Shown here: positions 23,871-35,891 of the stretch, piece by piece
How the letters are laid out: the number at the start of each line of letters is the position of its first letter
Numbering within the stretch: the first letter of the stretch is position 1
NCBI RefSeq assembly: GCF_022201045.2
Contig: NC_068558.1
Location: 7,283,501-7,347,500, forward strand
Direction of reading: 5' to 3'
Source: Citrus sinensis
Taxonomy: Eukaryota > Streptophyta > Magnoliopsida > Sapindales > Rutaceae
Length of the DNA stretch: 64,000 bases
Position numbers and translations under genes: made by a program
Notes under the pieces: model-generated
Database searches by the model: none
What the model saw: only the letters and a program-made list of their open reading frames with translations
What the model was told of the DNA's origin: nothing

Positions 23871-24122
23871 ATGATTACAACGCAGGAAAGTGAATAAAAA
23901 ACATTTGTATTAATTTGTTAGTAATTAACAAAGCAGATAATTTCCAAACGTTGTTCATTACAATACAAGAAATAGACTAAGAGGACGGTGGGTCCGTAAG
24001 CCGAGCAGCCTCAGTCGGTTGGTCCACCTCAGGCGCTGGGGGAGTATCACCAGTCGCGTCCGGGGGGGTGCTCGCCTCACCTACAGCAACAGGAGTGGCA
24101 CGAGGAGGGGAATTTTCCTCAA

Positions 24123-26023
24123 CTATGATAGGTCCAACCCTTCGGCATCTTCCTTTGCAGCCTCCTCGTCCATATGTTGGGCAACACCAACTGCAAGGTC
24201 GTCCATCTTCAGGTCAGGGTGCTGCTTCCCGAGGACGGCCATGATGCAACGATAGGAATGCCGAAGCCCCTGGTCGTACTGGTTGTTAGCCTTCTTCTCC
24301 AAACTCTCGACCTGAGCTCGCTGGGAATCGCGGAGAGATTCGAGCTGAGCCTCATACGCAGCTTTCTGCCTTTGAAGATCCTCCTTGACCTTGGTCAGCT
24401 CTTCCTCGAGGGTAATGGCTTTTGCTTGAGCAAGAGATTCTTGCTCTATCAGCTTGAGGTTCTCAACATTCAGCTCCACTGCTTTCTTCTCGGCAACGTC
24501 AGCTCTGGTCGTCGCCGATTGAATGTCCTCCTTCATCTTCCTGTCGTAACGGCCAACATTGGCCTTATAGTAGGTGGTCATGCAGCTGAGATGGAAAGCG
24601 CTATACTGCATGGCTTCCACCACTCGCCCAAGGTACAACCGTCAAAGTCCTTCAGGTCCTTCTTGCTCACGAGTTTAGACAACTCATTGAGATAGGGGAC
24701 CAAGTGTTCTGCTCGGCTGTCAGGTAAGCGAGACCGATGTGCGACAGGTGGAGAAGAGGAAGCAGGATCAGTGGCTGCTCCACTAGATTCCCCGACTTTA
24801 GCAGGAGCAGGAGGAAGAGCCTGGAAGGGAGGAACCTACTGCACGATGTTCTTTCGCTTCGTAGCAGGAGCATCTTTGTTCTGGTCCCGCTTGGTTGTCG
24901 GAGGCCGAGAACGTTTCCTGGTGAGAGCTCCAATCACTGTGTCCTCCATTTTATGGCCAGGGGGCACCAAACGAGACTCGAGCAGGTTGTAGGTGGTTAA
25001 CAGCTCTCGACTCGGGCAGGAATTAAACAATACGGCCTCGACCCGTTTGAGCTGGTCAGGCTTGAGCGGGAAATGAACACCCCAAGAAACTACAGCACAA
25101 ACAGACACTTGGTTAGAGACAAACCAATACAGCAAGAACAATTATGGATACAAGACATCTAAAGCGAGCAGGCAACCTGGGACCGTGAAACGGGGTGGGA
25201 CGCGACAATCCTTCCCGTCTATTTGTGCAACTTGACCCCAAGGACCCCCAGCAAAAAAGAATTTCCTCTTCCAAGTCCCACCACCACCAGTTGGAAGATC
25301 AGTTATGGGTTTCCTGCTCTTGGTACTAGATTGGAAGTAGTACCAGCCGGCATCTTTAGGGCTACTCTTCAGTTGGTACAGGTGCTTCACCTCATCAACC
25401 GTGGGTTCGCTTTGGCAACATCTGTCCCACAATATGAACAGACCAGAGAGCACTCTCCACCCGTTGGGGTTCAGTTGACCAGTAGCCAGATTTAGCCCGT
25501 TAAGTATACGGGCAAAGTAGGGTTGTAAGGAACACCTTAGCCCAAACTTAAAGCTTTCCAGAAACAGGGTAACGTATCCCCTAGGAGGCCGGCTAGGTGT
25601 ATCATTCTTTCCTGGGATCTTGAGAGGAATTTCACCAGGAATGCTATACCTGAGCCGGAGGTCATCCAGCTCATTGAATGTGGTCGTGCAGGTCATGTAA
25701 TCAATAGCGTAATCCCGCGACGAGGCTCTACCTCCTACTGTACTACGCCCCTCTGGTCGCGGCGCTCCTGGTGAAGATCCTTCACCAGAATCACCTCCTT
25801 GATCCTCACTTAAGGTGTCTTCCGAGCCAGAAGGTCCCTCTTCACTACTACTTCCGCTCGTGGAGGTCGTTTGGGGGGACATCCTCCTAGCGCTAGTCCC
25901 GACACTAGACCTAGTGGGTTCTAAGGGGACCCAGGGGTCAAAAGCAGAATCAGCAAGCAGACTAGGTAAGAAACCTAGTTCGTCGTCACCAATCTCAACG
26001 ACTTTCTCCTTACCCTTCGACAT
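24123..26023 (-). pseudogene. Antisense extra ORF (aORF) of the Tat-type gypsy element
   Basis: On the strand opposite gag, the start is at 26023 (MSKGKEKVVEIGDDELGF...). Exon 1 is 25177-26023. An 87-bp GT-AG intron (25090-25176) joins PPRFTVP to VSWGVHFPLKPDQL in frame. The N-terminal part is acidic and Ser-rich. The middle (about 25200-25650) is the conserved domain annotated in plants as putative transposon or retrotransposon gag-like. The C-terminal part (24123-24560) is a predicted coiled coil rich in E, K and Q. The frame downstream is broken by a TAG after KRKNIVQ (near 24836) and a 1-nt frameshift near 24630. Antisense ORFs between pol and the 3' LTR are a hallmark of Retand/Ogre/Grande elements; their function is unknown. 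Confidence 0.75.
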
Positions 26024-26466
26024 ATCCTAAGTTCTAACCAAAACACCACCGCCAACTACAACCTCAAGCAAAGCAGAGAGAAAAGAAATTATCTACAACT
26101 AACTAAGACCGAGAAAATAGAAGAAATACCTGAGGCAGGGACTCGGTTAGAGAGAGGCGAGGATGAAAGCTTCAATGTCGAGGTTCATTCGCCGGAGAGA
26201 CAAGAAGGGAGAAAATGACGAGTTCGCGTCTAAGGACTTTGGGTTTTCTTACTGAGGAGCAAATTTTTGGATTGCCAGCATTTAATGACACATATCCCGA
26301 GAATCTTGCAACCGTAGATTTGAAATTCAAATAGAGGGGCTGATTCCCGCCACATCACTTCATCCGCAATTAAATGCGACACGACTCTTGGCAGCCTTTT
26401 CCAGTCCCACGCGACCAAGAACCACTGAGTTTCTACTGTTGGTCCATTACATTACCCAACACCAGA

Positions 26467-26480
26467 AACTGGAGGACCGG
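26467..26480 (+). other. Polypurine-rich tract before the gypsy 3' LTR
   Basis: AACTGGAGGACCGG directly precedes the LTR start TGTTTGAGGG. It is a plausible plus-strand primer but is interrupted by pyrimidines. Confidence 0.45.
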
Positions 26481-27161
26481 TGTTTGAGGGAAATACTTCG
26501 GTGAGACCAGACATGATGAGCAGATGTTTGGTGGCAGAATTCTGCGAGCAGGTGTCTCCTGTAAGAGCCAGGTAGCAAGGGAACAGGAGCAGGAATATTC
26601 TGCTCGTCCACGAATATGCCATTCGCGAGGCCGAACCCTTGCTAGAGGCATAGGGTCACTCCCGCTAGGGTTCGAGGCGAGGAGACCCGGTCAACGGCAG
26701 TTGGCGAGACGTGCCTTCCTATCCGAGAATCAAGGCACGAGGTCCATCTCCATTCGCCCATCATGACGATAATGGGACATCCACATCTGAGCGTGGGGAG
26801 AACAACGGGCGTAAACTGCGGAAGACCGGGACTCAGAGGAAGCCTATAAAAAGGTAGCCAACGAAGGTAAAAGGGTTAGCAATTTTGAGATTTTTTGCTA
26901 TTAGAACTAAGAAAAGAAAGTTCCGAGAACGGAGATTAAAAAGAAGCCATAAGATTCGTGGCAAACATTCCCAGAACCCCTATTTCTGACTTGAGCGTCG
27001 GAGGGTTTGCGCCGGGAAAACAACCGGCGTACTCTGACCTGTCTGTGTGCGCAGGAACCTTTGGAGAAGAAGCTTTACGAGGAGAGATCCTGGTCGTGGT
27101 GAAGTTGATCGAGCAGAGACCCTGGTCGTAGAACGAGGACAACCAGAATCTCGCATCAACA
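26481..27161 (+). repeat. Complete 3' LTR of the gypsy element
   Basis: It is 681 bp, TGTTTGAGGG ... CGCATCAACA. A TATA-like TATAAAAA lies at 26845. The TSD CAAGC follows at 27162-27166. It is the reference for the inverted copy at 14780-15460. Confidence 0.92.
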
Positions 27162-27581
27162 CAAGCAAATGTGGGTTGGTGGACAAACAAATCCAGAATG
27201 TTCACACAATCAGGTTTGGTAATACTCAAGGAACGGTAGATGCTGCAGCAACGAACTATCAAGATCTTTTCTTCTGGTACTACCAGCCACTGAAACTTTG
27301 AAGGTAGTATAAATATGAGGCACTTTTACTGCAATCAATTGATGAAAAAAATTTCATTAGAGTAGAGATTTTGCTAAGACAGTAGCTCAGCATTACATAA
27401 AAGTTCACATTATCCTTCTAATCAACCTATTATCAATAAAAGTAGGTGTGGCAAATTACCTTTATAAGAATTCTGTTCTTTTGTCGGTCAAATCAAATTT
27501 CTAGTATCCACCCGGCTTTTACTTCCAACCACCATCAACAATCTCATTTTCTTTTCCAGATATCTACAACTTATTGCCACT
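27162..27581. other. Right host flank of the gypsy element
   Basis: This lies 3' of the DEAH pseudogene on the minus strand and may include its former 3' UTR. I see no independent gene and no poly(A) tract marking a retrocopy end. Confidence 0.35.
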
Positions 27582-30060
27582 TCAAGTCTTCAACCATGGA
27601 CGTCCTGCAACTCGTGGCATTTTCTTGCGCAGATCTTCAACATCTTTCAGCATGTAATAGTGGGGGGCTATTTCGAACAGCCACTCTGGCTTTAGTTCGG
27701 TTACCTGTCTCATGTACTCCTTAGTTGTTAGAACTAATTCATGGTAAATTACCCATCTTTTAGGAACCTGTGCTAACCCTGAACTCGGATGTACATGAAC
27801 TTTCTGTGGATGTTTTACTGTCCAGTATGATCCATTTTTCTGCAGCCTGGCTGTGAAGGAAAAAACCAGATATTATGGCCTTCTTCATTGCTTCTAAATT
27901 GCAGAGACTGGATGTTAATTCAATACCAACCCTCTCAACTAGGCATGTTAGCTGATCTCGAATGTCTCTGGCATGTTTCATACTCCTGAATTGAATAAAA
28001 TTATCATAACACCATTGCTTCGAGTAATCATTTTCCTTCCAGCAATTGTAGACATTTAGCAGAGCAATGTGATCGCCCGCATCTCCCTGGTAGAAGTTCA
28101 TTCGTGCATTGTCTGCCAGAAATTTTTTGTTCTTTGGACGGTAGAAGACTGAATTTCCAACCGAAAGCAAAGCAGCAATTGTTATGATTTCATTTGAACA
28201 CTTGAACTTATCAGAAGCAACTATCATTTTGGACAGCATAGGATCTAGTGGGAACTCTGCCATCTGCCTACCAACCTTAGTTAACTCACCAACTTGGTTT
28301 AATGCACCGAGAGCATACAGCAGTTCAAGAGCTTTGCGTAATAATTCCTGTGGTGGGGAGTCTAGAAAATCAAAATTCAACAGGTCATCAATTCCTAGGT
28401 TTTTCAGAATTAGAATAACATTTGCGAGATTAGTTCGTTGAATTTCTGGTACTGTATTGTCCTCCATGTCCTCTTGATAACTGTTGATAGTGTACAACCG
28501 AAAACATTTTCCCGGACCTGTTCGTCCAGACCTTCCAGCACGCTGCATGGCTGAAGCTTTCGAGATAGGATAGACAAGCAAAGACTCCATTCCAGTCTTT
28601 GGATTGTACCATTTCATCTTGGAATACCCTGAATCTACAACATACTTAATCCCGTCTATTGTCAATGAAGTTTCAGCAATATTAGTGGCAAGAACAACTT
28701 TTCGAGCCCCGTCAGGAGTTGGCACAAATATCTTAGCCTGAAGCTCAGTTGGCAGGTTTGCATATACAGGACAGACAATCAACTCGCCTATTTTTGTCCC
28801 CAGTTTCCTGATTCTTTCTTTCAATATTTCCTCAACAGTTTCAATCTCCTCCTGGCCTGTGAGAAAAACCAAAATGTCCCCGGATGCTTGTGTTGCATGG
28901 ATTTCCAGTGTGGTTACAATTGCTGCATCTATATAATTTGACTCCGGAGCTTTTGTGTAATGAATTTCAACAGGATACCTCCTTCCAGGAACTCTGAGAA
29001 TGGGAGCAAAATTAAAATAAGCACTGAACTTCTCTGCATCAAGAGTTGCACTTGAGATAAGCAACTTAAGATCAGACCTTAACCTAACCAAATCCTTAAA
29101 TATTCCTAGTAAAATATCTGTTGACAAAGTTCTTTCATGTGCCTCATCCACCATCAGCACACTATAACTTTCAAGCTTCGGATCAGATAGCATCTCACGC
29201 AACACCATTCCATCGGTCATATACTTAAGAACTGTCTTTTCTGATGTGCAATCCTCAAAACGGATGGAGTAACCAACCTCATGCCCAAGTTTGACACCCA
29301 TTTCTCTAGAAACCCTAGCAGCAACACTTATTGCAGCAACTCATCTCGGCTGTGTGCAACCAACCTTCCCATGCTTGGTGTAACCAGCCTCATGAAGATA
29401 CTGGGGTATCTCTGTAGTCTTCCCTGAACCTGTCTCTCCAACTATAACAACGACCTGATTCTCCTGAACAGCTCGAAGCACTTGCTCCCGATAATTATAG
29501 ATTGGCAAAGTTTTCCTCTCCTTTTGAAGCATCTTCAAAATTGGTTTGTCCCTATACCCGCCAGGTAACTTTCTGGGAGAATCATCAACCTTGTCCCCGT
29601 TGATAATAGATGTCTTGATGAAGTCAAGCTGCCGGTGGGGATCCTCAAACACAAACTTGTAATCATGTGATCTTTGCCTTTTATTTTTAGAACCATACTC
29701 CCACGTTGCATTTCTCAGGCGACTCTCCTCCCATGTCACTTGGCTCATTCTCTCATCACAAGTTTGATTGCTAGACGGCTGCGTGTTTACTGCAAATCTT
29801 TTCTTCTGACTCACGCAACCTTTCTCATCATATGCCTCAGGCATCCTGTACTCAATCAAGTTATCAATTTCTATTGGAGGCTTGTTAACAAGTTCATAGA
29901 TCCTCTTCTTATACCTAAATGCCCGAGTTTCAGCTTCAGTAACCTTAATACCGTCAAGTAAAAATTGCTCATCTTCTATATAATCTCTTATTTCCTCCAG
30001 TTTCTTTGGTTTCCTTTTCTCTAAATATACTTGTCTTGAACGTCTTCTGATGCCCTCCAT
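27582..30060 (-). pseudogene. DEAH-box RNA helicase (PRP2/DEAH1-2-like) pseudogene, 5'-truncated
   Basis: An intronless frame of about 826 codons starts at 30060. Visible motifs are GETGSGKTT (I), TQPR (Ia), DEAH in MVDEAHERT (II), [10 protein letters not shown] (III), FLTGQEEIE (IV), [10 protein letters not shown] (V) and [14 protein letters not shown] (VI), then the HA2/OB domains. Functional family members remodel the spliceosome using ATP and are about 1,040 aa, so roughly 200 N-terminal residues are absent. Two lesions are clear. A TGA at 29341-29343 replaces the Arg after TQPR (CGA to TGA, a CpG-type transition). A 2-nt deletion near 27850 (HS then RLQKNGSYW in another frame) comes before an otherwise intact C-terminus ending at 27582. 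Lack of introns and the 5' truncation fit a retrocopy, but no poly(A) tail or TSD was found. The rest of the frame is well conserved, so inactivation may be recent. Confidence 0.88.
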
Positions 30061-30738
30061 TATCTTTTGCTCTTATTGGTGACGGCAGCCAAATAAAAGC
30101 ACTGAAGCAAACAACTGAAGAAAAGCCAGAAGACGCGGGCAAAGAAAGAAACAAGGGAAAAAAAATGAAAATGAAACCAATAACAGGCACCTCAAATAGT
30201 TGTAAGTAATGGTTTGTTAGAAACAAAAATCAACTAGGTAAACCGATTCAACTTGGGAAAACAATTGGGAAGGATTCTTAATTTGATACTAAGTGTTATA
30301 TTTGTGTCTGGAAAACTTCATCTAGTAAAAGTAAAAAGGAATTAGAGGGGAAAAAAAAAATCCAGACGATTTTTTTTTTTTTTGGTTTCCCAATTAACAA
30401 CAAATTCTCATTAGAAGCACTTCCTTCCTCCGCAAGAAAGTACCCAATAAATTTAATAGGTAAAGCACTTCCTTCATCTACAAGAAAGGAGCACCAAATA
30501 TAACGGCAAAAGCACTTCCTTCCTCAACAAGAAAGGACCACTCAATATAACGGCAAAAGCACTTCTTTACCCCACAAGAAAGCACCCACTAAATATAATC
30601 CGTAAAGCACTGCTTTGAGCAACAAAATTACATTGGGTGAAGAATACAGGAGTTGTTAACCAGTGAGCTGGATAACAACAATCAACTGACCATCTTAAAA
30701 TAAATTTTAAGAGTAGCTACATGTAAAATTGGTAATAG
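30061..30738. other. Intergenic DNA between DEAH pseudogene and HNH gene
   Basis: It contains a short tandem repeat (30416-30615), listed separately, and the presumed 3' UTR of the HNH gene. I see no coding sequence. Confidence 0.45.
30416..30615. repeat. 47-48 bp tandem repeat, about 4 units
   Basis: AAAGCACTTCCTTC, then about 10 nt, then AAGAAAGNANCAC recurs at 30416, 30464, 30511, 30558 and partially at 30606. Periods are 47-48 bp. Units differ by several substitutions. Confidence 0.8.
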
Positions 30739-33518
30739 TCATTGAATTCTACATCCTCCAGAATCTTGTCCACGACGGACATTGCCATAGGCTGACAGTT
30801 CGAGAAGGTCCAGGTCGCGACCTGAATTTAGGAAAAACAATTGAGCGAGTTAGACACTTTTTAGAGTGTTAGATTTTCTTTAAGGACTCCATGCTGTATA
30901 TTTTAAGGCTTGAAGTACCTGAAACCCGACAATAGGAACTCTTTTGAATCAGATCAGATCTGGATAGTTCAGTCCTATTTCCCTTTGATCTATTTACTGT
31001 TGCCTGTAAGAAATGAGACAAAAGTCAATTAACCATCTTTTTTTTTTCACTAACATGAGGTCTACAATGTCAAGAAAATTTAAACAATTCCCAAGTTCAA
31101 ATCTCACTTTGATACAAATAAGTTACAGTCCATCAGTTAATTATTTGATAACAGAGCAAGAATTCTGTAAATTGAATTATCTATAGCAATACAGTAAACC
31201 TGGAAAGAATTGAAAGACTGAGTTGCTCATATGAGGATACACCGGTCAGAAAATAAATCTTGATACAGTTCAAATTTTAGATTAGTGGAAAGGGGAGAGG
31301 AGATGATAATTTAAACATTTCTCCTGGTGGAATAATTAGAGAAGCAACTTCAGAGTATTTTAGGCAAGTACAAAGTGACCACAAACTATAGAGCCCTGCA
31401 TGTGCTGAAGGCAAATTTTTTATGGATGGACAGTCAACTTTTAATAGATAATAGGAATTGGAACAGAAAGGTAGATGATAACATACAAGAGAAAAAAAAT
31501 GAATGATATCGAAAATACAGGAGGAAACAGAGCTCACACCTGTAGAACCTGACAGTTTTCCAGCGTGCTTTTTCCCCCCTGAAATTCAGTAATGCAAAAG
31601 TTTAAGTCCATGGCAGCATTAGTAGACAGAAGCAAAGAAGCGTAAGATATCTACTATCACAAGACAAATACAGACACAAAATATATGGGGATAAAAATAG
31701 AAAAGACAATGTAGTTGGTATTCAAGGAGAAAATTTTCACAGAGGGAAGACAAGCATCTCCTGTAATCCGCCAAAAAATTATAATCAAACAAACAATCCA
31801 AATTAAATTCTAGAAATGAATAATGTAGTGACTCTACAAAAGACTACTATCAGTATCTGCCCCAAAAACAAACGACAAACAAAAAATTCAGTTCATCAGA
31901 TCATTTCCTTGGATTGACATCTAAGTTTATATTGCTAAAAATCAAATAACAATAAGAAACCAAATTTATCAAACAAAGAACTGGGAACACGCATGCGTAA
32001 AAAGAGTAACTATTACTACTACAACTGAGAGTGAATGTAGGAAAACATGAAATTGGCACAATTTAGTTTATAAATATGGAACTCGATAAGATAGTAGGAG
32101 ATAAAAGTTCAATATACATGTTCAGCACAATCTTTCTTTGAAGGGTTCCCTAGCAACAATTCCTCTCCCAAAGGAATAGCAACACCCTACATCTTCTCTA
32201 GGCCTCAAAACACAAAATTTTAGGCTTCAAACAGAAGTTCGTTGATTAACTGAAAAGTGCATTTCCAATCTTTGTTTTTTTTTTTTTTTTTTTTGGAATT
32301 GAAACAATCTATCCTAAGGCTAAAGAGTAAATTCAATTTAAAAAAAGGCTTAGCAATTCTATTTCATGATTACTCTTCACATACAACTGTGACACGCACT
32401 ATCAGTTCAATCATCTAACATTGTTTTCATCGCTTCATATGCACTCATGCAATACATTCCTCAGTCTACTACTAGCTTAATTTCATAAAGAAAGATAGTT
32501 AGTTTGTGCACTCCCCCTCTATTATCACAGGACTCCCACTGTTTCCATCCCACAGCTAAAATCTTCACAGTGAAAAGAATATACCCAAAGGAATATCTGA
32601 TGCAACCAAAAAACAAGAATACAAGCATTTCAAAAAAATCCCTAGAGTTAGAAAGCAGAAAAGCCCCTGATAACAGTTCATCGTCCAGTGCAAGCAAGAT
32701 GATCAGAATAGGAAATAAATTCCTACTGCTGCATATGCACATTTCCAGAATTGACATACACTTAATTCGTAGCATCATATTGGCACACATTCGTACATCA
32801 TCAGTTTCCTCGACTTGAAACTGTAGGACATACAAAGATCAATCACTCAACTCATATTTAACTCAAAACTTACTAAACCCCCTCAATCATTAAGTTTAAC
32901 ATCTAAGTGAACTTAAATCTATCCTAAGGGACCAACATAAACGCATTCACAACCATGTACCTACGGAAAAAAAAAAATATTAACTAAAAGTAGCACCTTT
33001 ATTTGCAAAATGGAAGCAGACAAAACAAGCAAATTGATCAAAATTTTGCACAATAAACAAAACAAAACCAAACCCAGTTCATCCCCAAATATAACAACAC
33101 CCACATCATAAAAACTGAAAAAAGAAAAAAAGGAAAAAGAAGAAGTGACCTTGGAGTAAGGCAGAATGTGGTCATAATCATGGCACAAGCAACCAGGGCA
33201 GCCAACAAGCTTCCTAAAGACAACGTTACCGAGCGCGTCTTTCCGCCAACGATCTGGGTCTCGTCCTCTCACCTTCTCCGCCTTTTCCCAGCACTGCTGC
33301 TTCACGCTGTACGGGAAACCCCGAGGATTTGCGGTTGAATCCGCAGATGATATTCGAAGGTCCGTAAAGAGAGTTGAAATTTCTTCTTCCGTCGCCAGTT
33401 CATTGTCGAGAAGAGTCGCTGAGCGAACTGTTGTTTCGCCTCTTCTTCTCGACGGAGAAGGAGAAGAAGCCCGCGTTGCTGTTGATTTTCTTCGTTTTGG
33501 CTCTCCGTTTGGTCTCAT
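30739..33518 (-). CDS. HNH endonuclease-domain protein
   Basis: CDS on the minus strand with exons 33150-33518, 31540-31578, 30919-31003 and 30739-30821. All introns are GT-AG and the frame is continuous, giving 191 aa. The N-terminal 60 residues are basic and Ser-rich (PKRRKS, SPSPSRRRG), possibly a nuclear signal. The HNH module spans exons 1-3: a C107-X2-C110 pair, then DYDH (H117) continuing ILPYSK, then GGKSTLENCQVLQ with N131, then ATVNRSKGN (N145). Catalytic His and metal-ligand Asn positions appear preserved. HNH proteins cleave DNA via a beta-beta-alpha metal site; the plant single-domain family is poorly characterised and its substrate is unknown. The 13-codon exon 2 is unusually small but is required for the motif. 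I chose ATG 33518 as the first in the frame. Confidence 0.85.
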
Positions 33519-34271
33519 TTCTGAAGATAGTAATGGTTTGCCGATTGTTGAGATTGAGAATTTGTATGGCGGATAAACTCTTTAAACTGAATTTTATTTA
33601 TCGTTAGATTTTACTTTTATTATTATTTTTCAATGCAATTGTTTTATTTATTCTGATTAATTCAAATGAAATTTGTAATTATCTAAATTTTATTTTATTT
33701 AGCTACTGATCAAAATTAATACATATTATCCATAACAAAAAATTTTATATTGATATATTATATATATTATAATTGGAAGTCTACTAATTATGGGGGCAAT
33801 ACCTAGAGCCAATGGTGGTGAGATAAAAACTTCTAAGGATATAGAAGACTAAGTTTGATCCTTGTTGATGTGCCTCCATTTACATTAAAAAGAAAGAATA
33901 CGATAATTTTTAAATTCGATCGTTTCAAATATATATATATATATTAATAAATACAAATTATAATCTAGATTAATATTTTTTTTTAAAAAATCTTTATACT
34001 CATTGAGTGTATGGACTTGAAATAGACAAAACCTGCTTGTTAAGTGGGCAGCATACCCCATCAGCGATTTGGTTTTGGTTGATGTGGTACGCTCATCCCA
34101 TAAAAAAATTGTCCTCTATTTTGGTATTGTCCATGAAAAACTTGTTTATTTGTGCTAGTTATTGTTATTCTACTAAACTGAGTTGGTAGGTACCAGCCAG
34201 CTACTTACGCTCTATCATTTGGCTGGCAGAATAGTGGATTAGAACTTTAAGTAAGCCCCGCCTTAGGAACC
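33519..34271. other. Intergenic DNA, 5' of HNH gene
   Basis: AT-rich. A short tRNA-like stretch (about 33800-33875, ending AAGTTTGATCCTTG) could be a SINE fragment but lacks boundaries. No gene is visible. Confidence 0.4.
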
Positions 34272-34803
34272 ATTAAAACTAGGGGTGGGCGCGGTTCGGT
34301 TCGGTTCGGTTTTTTATTATATTTTTCATAATCGTTCGATTACGATTATTTTAAAATCATAATCGTGATTAAATTAAATTATCGAAATAATCAAATACTC
34401 GATTAATTGAAATAATTCGATTCGATTCGGTTCGATTATTTCGATTATGGGCCTATTTTCGGCTTTTTTAAATTTAAAACCTTAAATTAATAAATCTACA
34501 ACAAACATAAAAAATTAACAAACAAAAAATCAAAATATGTCTCAAACAATGTTCAATAACACATAACATGTTCAAATAACAAGTTCCAATCAAAATAAAT
34601 CATAATCCCAATTACTCCTCAGGTTATATGGTTTTCAATTTCAAACTCAATATTAGTCAAAGGAACAACGCTAATTAAAAAGATTAAATTAAATCAGGCA
34701 ATGCATTAGCAATCTGTAAATTGATTAGTTAAGGTTAAGGATCAACGTCTCAAAATTAATGCCCAGAAAATAACTTGTTTTTAAAAGTTCAAAACAAACC
34801 CAC

Positions 34804-35256
<453 letters not shown>

Positions 35257-35467
35257 GTGGGAAGCAATACAGATTAGCTCCAGCAAAATCGATCCTGAAG
35301 AAGAGACAACACATTTGCTGCACGTCCTATCTTTGCATGTGTATACCCGCAATAATCAATGGTTTGACTAATAAGTTTGATATTATATATATATATATAC
35401 ACAACTTGACTTTGATGCCATTTTAAGAACTACTATAGCAAGATAAACGTTTAAGCAAACACTCACA

Positions 35468-35610
35468 AGCAGCAGCGGCTACCAGCGGCGACAAACAGCA
35501 GCGCAGCGACAGCAGCAGCGGCAGCAGCAGCGACAGCAGCAGCGGCAGCGACGAGCAGCGACAGCAGCAGCAGCAGCGACGAGCAGCGGCAGCAGCAGCA
35601 GCAACGGCGA
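35468..35610. repeat. Imperfect CAG/CGG triplet-rich region
   Basis: AGCAGC and GGCAGC motifs are interspersed with GACAGC and GACGAGC. It is GC-rich within an AT-rich neighbourhood and lies inside the hAT-like element. Confidence 0.85.
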
Positions 35611-35891
35611 GTTCAGGGCCTGAAGGTCACGAGTTCAGTGGCTGAATTAGAGTCACTTTACAGTTTACTTACTTTAGGTTTAGGTTTAGCGATTTCGAAT
35701 TATTATTCGGTTTATTTGATATTCAGTTCGGTTTTACGGTTTTTTTTTTTAAACGAAAACCGAACCCATTGATTTTACTACTTTTTCTATATTACTAATT
35801 TGGTTTTTTGGGTCAAAAAAAATGAACCGAACTGAACGGTTCGGTTCAGTTTTTGATTAATCAATTCTTTTTTACCACCCCTAATTAAAAT

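Larger units (their letters stand above)
14780..27161 (+). mobile_element. Large non-autonomous Ty3/gypsy (Tat/Retand-type) element with inverted left LTR
   Basis: A perfect 5-bp TSD CAAGC lies at 14775-14779 and 27162-27166. Order: complete LTR in inverted orientation (14780-15460); 4-bp filler; last 142 bp of a forward LTR (15465-15606); PBS-like TTGGCGCCGTCTGTGGGG (about 15609); gag-protease with stops (15684-22302, interrupted by a hAT element); integrase C-terminal remnant (22296-22406); 122-bp minisatellite (22569-23870); antisense spliced ORF (24123-26023); purine-rich GGAGGACCGG; complete forward 3' LTR (26481-27161). RT, RNase H and most of integrase are deleted. The extra antisense ORF downstream of pol and the gag type place it in the Tat lineage. 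LTR copies look about 98% identical by eye, implying a fairly recent insertion. Confidence 0.88.

Noticed and set aside
27180..27301. Short plus-strand frame ending in a tryptophan/tyrosine-rich tail
   Set aside because: It starts in the LTR and continues into host DNA; no family recognised and no supporting splice sites.
33785..33890. tRNA-like stretch with a B-box-like AAGTTTGATCC
   Set aside because: No cloverleaf, no clear A box, no TSD; at best a SINE fragment.
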